A stretch of DNA of 64,000 nucleotides, from contig NC_073693.1 of assembly GCF_029784155.1 (NCBI RefSeq), forward strand, positions 142,155,988 to 142,219,987. Reading direction: 5' to 3'. Shown one piece after another: positions 55,481 to 64,000 of this stretch; the first letter of the stretch is position 1, and each line of letters begins with the position of its first letter. The notes under the pieces are model-generated. The model searched no databases. It was not told where the DNA came from and saw nothing but the letters and a program-made list of their open reading frames with translations. This DNA is from Uranotaenia lowii. Its lineage: Eukaryota > Arthropoda > Insecta > Diptera > Culicidae. The translations under genes and the position numbers were made by a program.

Positions 55481-57678
55481 AAAATGGAAAGCTTCTTACC
55501 TATACAACTTTTCTGAACATAACCTTGAACAAATCAACACAAATCAATTCCGAAAACGTTTTTAAATTGGTTCTGATAAAGATTCCTAATCTTAAATCAT
55601 ACCATAACTATATGCCAGTTTTAATAAACAAACTTGATATTGAAGAGCAAAGTCTCAATTTAGTTTTGAAGGAATGATCCAATTACAAATTACATTAAAC
55701 TATTAAATATCATTTGTTGGCAAAATTAAAAGAACAATAAAGATTTCTTCGGAATGAGCATTAGAATTTGGAACATGATTCTAAAATTAGAATTCAAACT
55801 TGAAATCAGTTTAAGAATAAAAAAGAAATAAAAATAAAACTAAATTCGAGAACAAAAAGTTTCAATTTAAAATCAACTTCCAGAGCTTCCAGGAAAAGGT
55901 TGAATAGTATAAATAAAGAGCATATTTCGTCGATTGATAATAAGAAACGGCGCATACTTTAGTAAAAAATAATGAGCATTGTAATTTTCAATCAAATCAT
56001 TCATTCATCTCTAAGAAAAAAAAAAGGCAAAACAATACTTCAAATCTCGGTTATCGAATGTTGGCAGATAGTACTGAATTTTCAAGTGGAAAAATAAAAA
56101 AGCGTATTCGTTGTTTGTTTTAAGATTTTTAAACTCTCTGGATAAAGCCCCGTTCTTGAGTTTGAATCACGTTGAATAATATAGAACATTTGAAAATTGG
56201 TGTATGCTTATTTTGCAAGTTATGAAGGTATCCGACATTTTTTTTTTATTCAAAATATGTATTTGTTATACCAATGGGCCGCGGAAAAAAAATCAAAATA
56301 ATGTGTTTTACATACGCTGAATTACAAATCCTAAATAAGTTAATTATTCGGACCCGTCCTAGTTTAAAGTTTGATAAATTTTGAACTTTTTATAATATTT
56401 TTCTAGTTTTGATAACGGTTTAGAGCAAAACTTTTATTTTTTTCACCTCGGGGGCCCTCTTTATTCAGGGGGGGGGGGGGGAATTTTTATCATCCCCCCC
56501 CTCTTAATACGGCCTGAACATGATAATAAATCATTTATAACGAAAACATTGTCATCGGGAAACAAATACACTGTTTAACGATGCAAGTTTCGAAAACACA
56601 CTATGGAACCCATATAACTAGCTAGGGTACTACCGTTGCATGGTGTTGCATATTTGCATTATATCAGAGAAAAAACAAAAAAAAAATCTCAAATTTTGTT
56701 TATAATGTAAATTACTTTAGTGGGAATACGAAAATATTTTTTTTGAGTCAAAAAAAAATTCTCAATATGAATTACACTAGGCCAAAAATTTGAAAAATTA
56801 GGCTTTTTCCACATTCCATATTTTTCAGATTCAAGTGGGTTTTTTTGGTGCCTATAAACACTAAAAATATTTTTTTTTAATTGAACGTGATCTTGAAATT
56901 ATAAATATTATTCCCATCGAAAAAAAAATTTACTTTTTAGCTAAATGTGAAGTTTAGAACAGTTTTAATTAATTGTTGCATATTTGTAACTTTATGAAAC
57001 GAAGGGTTAATGTATTGTAATAATCATTCAGTTTATCAGACGAATGGAGAGTGTCTATATTTATATCACCCAGAACAAGATGTGGATAGTTCTTTGTGGA
57101 ATTTAAATTATTTTCTAAATGTTGCAAAAATCTATTGAAAGTATAATCGTTAGGTGGTCTGTAGTAGCAAGATATTAATAATGGTAGGGATTTATTTAAA
57201 CTGATTTTAATTTGAATGAAATGAAAACTTGAAATGTCGCAAATATACTCATCAGATTCAATAACTTTAAAGTTGATATTATCAGAAACATAGATCGCTA
57301 AACCTCCACCAACACCTCTACTTCTACACGAAAAAATACTATTATAGCCATCAATTTGATAAAGCTGCGTGAGGGTATTTTTTATCCATGTTTCGCCTAT
57401 AATAATAATGTCAGGTTTCTGTCCTAATTTATCAATAGTCAATTTAAGAGTATCGAAACGATCAATATTGGATATGCTTCGAGCATTGATTTGAAGAATT
57501 GATAAGAAGCTATCTGTTTTTAAATTATTACTATAATCATCAACACTACTGAAATATTTATTATTATTTAATAAAATAGAATCAAAATCGTGAAATGAAT
57601 TTAAGAACGGATCAGAATTTATCATAGCCTAATACCTAATCAAACTAAAAACAAAAGGTTAGAAATGAATAAACCTAA

Positions 57679-58110
57679 CTACGCTACCTTATCACTGCTG
57701 TCCAAATTCGCCTTTTCAGGGTTACTCCGAGTCACTAGCAGAAATTCGATGTCTTCAATATCAGTCTCGTCTTTGATTTGATGTCGCTGTTTGGTCTCCG
57801 GATGGAAAATCCACGTTGAGCCTCGATAAATCCAAGGTTTCTGCAATCCCAATTTAACGAGATCCTTTGTCCGGTTATGTATTTTCAGCCTTTCCTTCGT
57901 TAAATGATCCTGGATTATTATCGCCTTGTTTTTCGACGGGATATCTAGACGATTAGGTGTTAGCGATTTGCCAAGATTTTTCACTCCCTTCACGAACCGC
58001 AGTTTTCCTTCCAGGTGATGAAATTTAACAACAATCGCGTCGGTGTTCTCGGATTTAAGAACTATTGGACGCACCTCTTTGACTAACTGTGGTGCATTGA
58101 AGTCAATAAG
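57679..58110 (-). CDS. CR1-like ORF1, C-terminal part (baculovirus FP-like domain style)
   Basis: The minus-strand frame reads SELIDFNAPQLVKEVRPIVL, then VVKFHHLEGKLRFVKGVKNL, AIIIQDHLTKERLKIHNRTK and KPWIYRGSTWIFHPETKQ, to a stop at 57679. The pattern of a basic domain, the 'HLT' helix and the aromatic I-Y-R/W-I-F strand is that of the FP25K-like domain found in ORF1 proteins of several CR1-related elements. A stop near 58130 cuts the frame, so the N-terminal half is missing or shifted. Presumed role: RNA binding. Confidence 0.65.
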   Translation of the reverse strand, partial: LIDFNAPQLVKEVRPIVLKSENTDAIVVKFHHLEGKLRFVKGVKNLGKSLTPNRLDIPSKNKAIIIQDHLTKERLKIHNRTKDLVKLGLQKPWIYRGSTWIFHPETKQRHQIKDETDIEDIEFLLVTRSNPEKANLDSSDKVA

Positions 58111-58661
58111 TTCGCTGATTGAGTGTTGAATTGAGTTTTACGAACAATTTACAGTTCGCGACAAAAAACTTCACCGCGCTTGAGTGCTTCCATCCACTTG
58201 TTGACAAGAAAACCGAAAATCGCACTTTAACGGAATCGATAGCGTCCAGAAAAATCAATAAAAAATCCAACTTATTCGCACTTGCCGTATTGCTCGTAGT
58301 GAGTTTCAAGGTCGAGATCGATGGGATCAAAAGTTACGCTAGGTACAATATTTCAGACATGAACCTAAAAATGCGTTTTCTATAGAATTTTGGACGAAAG
58401 TTTCCATAGAAAAGTCATATCTTGTGTTCAACAACCAGTAAATCTATTTCACTCAAAAACCCAAAACAATATCTTGAGATTCTGATTTAAAACACAAATG
58501 GAGCATTTATTCATTTTTTTTCTTTTCTTTATTGCTTCTGTCAGACACTATTGTGGATGGAAAAGATATTAGATGGTATGAATAAGGAAATAGCAATTGC
58601 TTCGATAGCTTTTACTTAGCTCGAACTTTAGAATGGCAAAATTTGAAAGCATTTGCTCAAC
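58111..58661. other. 5' remnant or flank of the CR1-like element, no intact gene
   Basis: Short frames on both strands; codons upstream of the ORF1 piece contain stops. The element's 5' limit is not visible. Confidence 0.4.
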
Positions 58662-58663
58662 TA

Positions 58664-58807
58664 AAAGGTGATACGGTCAAAATTTGGTCGAGAGAAAATT
58701 CGTGTAAATCGGTGAATTCGTTTATTTAAAAAATCAGATTTTTTAAATGCAAAATTGAAAGAAATACTTCAAGTTGATATTGACCAAATTTTGACCGATC
58801 ACCCTTT
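58664..58807. mobile_element. Short mariner-like inverted-repeat element
   Basis: The ends AAAGGTGATACGGTCAAAAT and, inverted, AAAGGGTGATCGGTCAAAAT continue as TTGGTC. About 144 bp with TA next to both ends. No coding capacity. Mariner relationship is inferred. Confidence 0.7.
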
Positions 58808-61800
58808 ACTGCGATCACTTCAATTGGTTCAATGTTTAAGACGTTGAAAAAGTGAAAAAACATGTGTCCTGCCTGAATGAGTTTATGCCCAATAATGCTC
58901 TGAATTTTAAGGGTTAGGCGAAAATGTTAACTGCTCCTGGAGGTATGGAAAAGTTTCAATGTTTTCCATGGCTTCTCAGTGTATGTGTGGGTGAAACGAG
59001 GAAGGGGGTAGTTTCGTGGTGTTAGGAAGTGAAGAAAGGCAAGTTGAATCGATGTGTGCTTGATGATGTCTCTGCGTAGGCGAATCACATTCGACACATA
59101 TATGTGCGGCCAAGATGATGATGACTACGAGCGAATGCAGAAAACTCGGTGAGCCAATTCCAATTTTTCGCCTTTCTGATTCTCGTTCTTTCGTACTAGG
59201 GATAGGTTTTTATGCGTTTTTCTTAATCTTTAGTTAATTAAATACTTCCAATAAATTAAGATGAATAAAATAGATTTTGAACAGGTTTATTATAACAAGT
59301 ATGTTTCAATTGAAAAATTCACATAAAAATTAACCCACTGAATGTTATCCACAGGATTTCTTTCAATATTATATTGGTAGTTTCAACCGCATTTGACTCT
59401 GTAAAATGCGCAATTTGTTTTTATCATTGAATTATTTCTAAACAATTTTTCCTATGGGAAGAGGATTTGGGAACACTAATTATGTTTTTATGTTCTTCTA
59501 ATATTTCTTTTCAAGAGCGAGCAAAGGCGCTATATCCAAGGTCAAAGACCAGAAATGATAGTGCGTCGAAATTCGAAACTCTAAATTACTATTACTAACC
59601 ACGTTAGTACAATACTTAAATCGTATTTCAACAATAATGAAAGTTAAGGGAGAAAATTAAGAAAATTTGGAAGGAAATATTGGAGTTTTGGATTTCTGTG
59701 CAGAAAAACATCATTTCCATCCACAGAAGGACAAAAATGCATACGGGCCATCATCAAGGAGCACAGAAAATTTAGCATATGTGCTTCCAACGTTAAAATC
59801 TTAGTTATAAGTAGCCATGGAAACGTATGGTACTGTTGTCCACGTTTCTTTCTCCCTGTGTTCCAGTTGTCGCTGCGTCCAATACTGCACAGTGGGCCCG
59901 GCCGGGTTAAGATGAGTAGTAAATGTACTATTTCTACTCACCGGGATGCTGACAAGATCTGGCTGTGTATGTATCATAAGCATAAGCAAGCATAAGCATG
60001 TTTTCTATTCTACGTTCTGTTGAATACGAATTTAGACAAATTAAAATAAAAATTAAACCAAATTAAATTTGAGAATTTTTTTTAAAGCAAAAGTCAAATC
60101 GTTTTGCCGTCTTCAACAAAATTGCCAATAAAATAAAACCTTTTATTTATGATTATTGTGTAAGGTCAGAAAAACTTGTAATGTAAAAATTTAGAATTAA
60201 GATCACCGATTTCTGATACCTATTAGAATATCTTCATTGCAAAAAATCCACATGTTTGGTATATGTGTTAGCCTTATAGATTTTTGCAATTTGTGTCCCA
60301 TTTGGAAAGTACGTGCCAACAGTTATAGAATTCAAGATAATAATTAAATATTGATTTAAAATTAGTAAAGCATGCAGGCTGCTTTCAATTTATTTTTCAG
60401 CAAACTTCTTGATCAGAATATGAAACATCATTTAGAACAGTTTATTAATGACTTACCAGAAAAAGCATTGATTTGAAACTTTGATTCTGATTTTTTTTTT
60501 AAATCGTATAAGTAAAATATATTATTTTTTCGAGGTAATGTGATGGTCTTAAACAGGGAACTAGTTTTAGAAATCAATTTTCTTATTTATTTTGCATTTT
60601 AGGTATTATTATTTCTAGCTAAATTTGAATTTGGGCCTCACACAAACCTGCTGCTGTGCTTGTTATGCCCCTTACAATCTTTACAGATTTGAATGATTTC
60701 GTTTTTCTTTTCAATTCGCCCGGAAAAAAATGTTAAATAAATTTTATTTTTTGTTACTTATGTAAATAATAGGTAATCGCGTTTTTTATATGAAGTTGAA
60801 TGCAGTTAGTGCAAAACTAGGTTGCCACCAGGGTAAAGAAAATACGCTATAAGTTTGTTTTGCACCAAATTTATAAGGAATTCATGGACGCCCTTGACGT
60901 GAGGGGTGATTCGTTGCATCGAAATGAACGCCTCCCATCGAAGAAATGAACTTCGCGTTCACGCACACCGAAATTCATCGCATCACGGCGTGCGGGAGAG
61001 AACATACGAATAATTTCGTCCAGTCTATTTTGGGCCAACTCTCGCGGAAGAAGGTTGACGCAAGTGGGAAGTCTTGATGTTGGATCAATGTTGAAATTTT
61101 CATTTGCTTAAGTTCAATGCTTTTTTACCGCGGATCAGCTGGAAAAATTAGTGCTTTTTGGTGGCTAAAGTGCGATACAATTGTTGACGGGTCCATGAAA
61201 ACATAGAATGTTAAGATGTGTGCACTTTGAAATGTGGAAAACCAAAGGTTAGGATCAATCTTCATGAGATAGTGCAAAATATCGATTAGCGAGCTGGTGA
61301 TCTCTGGCTCTTTGGCTGGTGTTGAACACCACACATCATTTCTTCACTAACATTGGCTGGTTGGTAAGTATGCTCTACATTATTTCAATAATAAATATCG
61401 CTTACTGGCACAGCTAAAAGTCGCCGCAAAGCACTTGGAAATAGATGCTGGCCAAGTATTGTTTGATTTGTCCTTAGATAAGAAAGTTACATCAACGAAA
61501 GGTACACAACAAACAAGCAAAACCTAGCGTTGATATTAATTCCGCGTACCAAAGATGAATGGCGGTGTAGAAGTTTCGGATATTGTTGATAAATCTGAGA
61601 ATCTCCATCAAATAATAAAAAAAGAAGCACTCCAGTACCAATTTAATCAACACTAGCAAAATATTAATTAATTAAAATCAAAAATAAGTAAAAGATTTAC
61701 AGTAGAAAAATAAACTAAAAACCATTATTTTCTTTATCAAAGTTTTATCTTTGTTTCAAAATTCTGTAAGAAATCTTCAATCCAAAATTTGAAAAACAAG

Positions 61801-62682
61801 AACTTATGTTTCCTCAAAACTCCATACCTCCTTGTTATTTTGCAAATTGAAGTGTTCATATCACTAAGAAAGAACTCCAATGCTTCAATTATCGAACGTT
61901 CAACACTGCAGTACCCTTTTCAAAATTCAAAATAATCCTTTTGGATAGTATGACTGATTTCAAGACTCTTATTATATGTTATTCGCACCCCTCAATCGAT
62001 ATACATATCATGATGAAGAAGCCCATTTCAATCAATCCCACAAAATAATTTTTTTATTCCAAACACACTCAAGTACAAACAACGCTCAGCTGATGGTTTC
62101 GGGAGCCAAAAGTTCATCGATTAAACGCCTTCATCTGCGCGAAATACCAGAGATTGTTTACGTTTCACTATGCGATTCAAATTCGATCCGTTTACTTTCG
62201 ACCGGGTGCCCGCCCGGCCTGCCCCTGGCTAACAACTCCACAAAGAGGACAGACCGGTGTGAGCTAGGCAAAGTGGAAAGTGTCCTATATGCTATCAATT
62301 CGAAATCCCTAATATAGCAGTTGCTCGAAAATATAAGAAAAATATTCAGTTTTTCTTATAACATTCAGTACTATAAGAGACATTGACGTCTTTTTGTGTT
62401 ACAACATATTAAATTTGAATAACATAACTTTGAAAATGGTCATCTAATTAAACGTTACAAATCTACGGTAAAAAAAGTGTTTACCTGAAGCTCGTATCAG
62501 TCGTATGGGACACTTTAGAAATTATCTTCTGTTCCATTTTATTCACTCCATTCGTGGTTCATGCTCTCTTTGATTCGCTGGACCAGAGAGAACTAGGAAA
62601 GAGCGAGAGAATTCATGTGGTCTGAGCAAACTGTCAAAAACATATGATTTCTGTTTGTAATGTTGGGGTTCGGGTTTCCTAA
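58808..62682. other. AT-rich DNA with isolated GC-richer patches
   Basis: No gene can be supported. GC-richer patches lie at 58910-59220, 60890-61070 and 62180-62290. At 61417-61530 a stretch of about 38 codons (LKVAAKHLEIDAGQVLFDLS, then further) is open and coding-like after a 'cacag' acceptor-like site, but no partner exon was found. The 113-codon frame at 61976-62317 has no recognisable motif. Confidence 0.4.
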
Positions 62683-64000
62683 ACAGCTGGACTGCAAGGT
62701 CAGCGATGGGAATTTCGGAAAGCCAAGAGAAAATACATAGAAGAACTCTCGGAAAAAATTGACGAAAATACTTCGGCCAAACATGTCTGGAATATAGTCA
62801 AAGGAATTGACACGGCTTTGACAGGGGAATCTAAATCATTAAAACCAATTTCAACTGATGATGGAATAGCGTTCATGAATCATTATTTCACAGAAGATGA
62901 GAACCATCTTAATCTTCCTCGAAATATTACAGTTCCAATACTTACCGGCTATGAAATTCCACTCAAAGCGACCGAAATTTTGGATGTTCTCAGGAAAAAG
63001 AAAAACTATTCGGCTCCAGGGGAAGATAAAGTTTCATACTCAATAATTAAACGCCTGAATTTTGATTTTCAGCTAAAAATATGTGAAATGCTAAACATGG
63101 TCTTCATGACAGAACAAATCCCTGAAAAGTGGCGAATAACGGAAATAAAACCAATTCCAAAAAATCGTTCACAAGTGGGCCCCGCTTCAAAAAGACCCAT
63201 AAGCCTGATGAATGTGAACCTCAAATTAATAAACTCTGTAGTGAAAAATAGAATTGCAGAGATTGCCGAAATTTTGAACCTGATTCCCGAAAATTCCTTT
63301 GGATTTAGGAAATTTTGTTCGGCGCAGACTTGTGTTAACTTCCTAGTAAACTCCATTAAAGAAGCAAAAGCAAAGAAACAGGAATGTATAGTGGCCTTCT
63401 TAGATATCTCGAGAGCTTTTGACAAAGTTAAAACAGGAATACTGCTAGAAACTCTAGCCTCGCAAGATATCCCACAAAAATTAATATCTTGGTTGCATTC
63501 CTACTTAAGTTGTAGAAGATTAGCTCTTAAAACGGATAATGGAGTAATAAGAAAAACTGTATCGGAGGGTTTACCCCAGGGGTGCCCTTTGTCCCCGGTT
63601 CTTTTTAATCTGTATACTGCAGGATTACACCAATTACAAAAAGAAAACTGCACTTTCCTCCAATTTGCAGATGACATTGCTGTGCTAGCAATTGATGATT
63701 CTTTGAAAGGAGCTGAATCAAAACTTAACGAATTTCTTAAAAGCCTAGTCGAAACAATGAAAAATTTAAACCTAGAGGTCAACCCTAGTAAATGTGCTGC
63801 TATCCCCTTTTCATATAAAAAAATCGACCACCTGAAAGTAAAAATCAATGGAAATCAAATAGCAATTAATAACACACATCGGTATCTTGGGTACACACTC
63901 GATCGTGGATTGTGTCACCGAAAACACATTGAAAGCGTCAGAAACAAAGCCATCGCAAAACTACCCCTCATGAAACTTCTCGCTGGACGTTTCTCCCATG
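62683..64000 (+). CDS. Reverse transcriptase frame of a non-LTR retrotransposon, partial
   Basis: The frame is open from after a stop at 62680 to the window edge without interruption (about 439 codons); the first ATG is at 62875 but the frame is coding-like before it. It contains WEFRKAKRKYIEELSEKI and KHVWNIVKGI (pre-RT linker), SAPGEDKVSYSIIK, FLDISRAFDKVKTG, EGLPQGCPLSPVLFNLYTAG and QFADDIAVLA with intact catalytic aspartates, then VNPSKCAAI and HRYLGYTLDRG. The sequence upstream of 62683 does not look like an endonuclease, so the copy is probably 5'-truncated. The motif style is that of I-group or R1-like elements. Whether RNase H follows is not visible. Confidence 0.9.

Larger units (their letters stand above)
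54525..57006. mobile_element. piggyBac-like non-autonomous element
   Basis: TTAA flanks both sides (54521-54524, 57007-57010). The termini are CCCTTCATTTCATGATTTTT and, inverted, CCCTTCGTTTCATAAAGTTA. CCC-starting ends at a TTAA target are the signature of the piggyBac superfamily. Sub-terminal GTTGCAAATATGCAAC and its relatives recur near both ends (54657, 56646, 56976). No transposase frame was seen in the 2482 bp. It holds two SINEs (54832-55191, 55262-55480) and a run of about 15 G near 56468 facing a C-run near 56493. Confidence 0.85.
52134..57625 (-). pseudogene. CR1-like ORF2 (endonuclease and RT), interrupted at a TTAA
   Basis: Starting at the ATG at 57625, the endonuclease reads LSILQINARSISN, IIIGETWI, GVGGGLAIYVSDN, YYRPPND and VLGDINID up to the TTAA at 57007. 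The frame resumes at 54521 with CYGFIVSNIYITRP, a DSDHNFI catalytic histidine block and the linker. It then continues through RT blocks: NNYRPISVLSTINKIFEKIL, LFLDLSKAFDTVN, GVPQGSVLGPLFFIIYLND and the catalytic FADDSS, to a stop at 52134. Without the insert and one TTAA the frame would be open for about 1000 codons, so the insertion is the only disruption I see. The 716-codon piece from an internal ATG (54284) is not a separate gene. Confidence 0.88.
51855..58110 (-). mobile_element. CR1-like non-LTR retrotransposon with nested piggyBac-like insert
   Basis: On the minus strand the order is ORF1 end (58110-57679), a 53-bp gap, ORF2 (57625-52134, split by the insert at 54525-57006), a 3' UTR with AATAAA near 51880-51896 and a terminal (AAACT)n tandem repeat at 51856-51889. 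Short tandem repeats at the 3' end in place of poly(A), an endonuclease followed by RT without RNase H, and the RT motif style fit the CR1/L2 group. The 5' end and flanking duplication were not identified. Confidence 0.85.

Noticed and set aside
55360..55677. 105-codon plus-strand gene
   Set aside because: Its first half is the antisense of a SINE.
1..64000. CRISPR arrays, rRNA genes or bacterial operon features
   Set aside because: No regularly spaced direct repeats with unique spacers, no rRNA-like sequence and no operon structure; everything points to a eukaryotic genome.

Overview
The window is insect nuclear DNA, most likely from a mosquito or a related dipteran with a large genome. This is an inference from four things: AT-rich sequence, introns of 13-21 kb, dense non-LTR retrotransposons of the Jockey, RTE, CR1 and I groups, and many small inverted-repeat elements.

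One host gene can be supported. It lies on the minus strand and only its first three coding exons are present: 47489-47696 (signal peptide and start of the first module), 26656-26812 and 13110-13276. The exons join in frame across introns of 20.7 and 13.4 kb, and a third intron runs off the left edge. The joined protein is a secreted or ER-luminal chain of thioredoxin-like modules. Introns 1 and 3 fall at the same place and phase of consecutive modules, so the coding region looks built by tandem duplication. About 47 kb of the window is therefore intronic, and that space is filled with mobile elements.

Layout, left to right. 0-5 kb: a terminal-repeat element (family R), a 5'-truncated Jockey-like reverse transcriptase, a 1.55-kb near-perfect foldback element with RSS-like ends, and a minisatellite. 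8-11 kb: a decayed spliced unit, one copy of a 0.68-kb direct repeat, and an inverted-repeat element containing an exon-like segment. 14.27-20.02 kb: a full-length, apparently intact two-ORF I-group retrotransposon with target duplication, internal promoter and poly(A). 21-26 kb: small elements, the second 0.68-kb repeat copy, a Tc1/mariner relic and two head-to-tail broken RTE copies, one split by a 1.08-kb retroposed insert. 27-34 kb: a nest of elements inside elements. 34-44 kb: hAT and pogo-like relics and several inverted-repeat elements. 46.3-48.3 kb: two GC-rich patches, the second holding the host gene's 5' end.

Upstream of the host gene are an internally deleted I-group copy (48.5-51.1 kb), a CR1-like element (51.9-58.1 kb) whose ORF2 is split precisely at a TTAA by a piggyBac-like element carrying two tRNA-derived SINEs, and a reverse transcriptase frame that runs off the right edge.

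The least ordinary observations are: (i) a family of inverted-repeat elements (four copies) with 7-bp target duplications, for one of which an unoccupied site is present in the same window; (ii) the foldback element whose ends read as heptamer, 12-bp spacer and A-rich nonamer and which sits in a transcribed intron; (iii) the intact I-group element with a perfectly spaced Inr/DPE internal promoter and an ATGACTAA junction between its ORFs.
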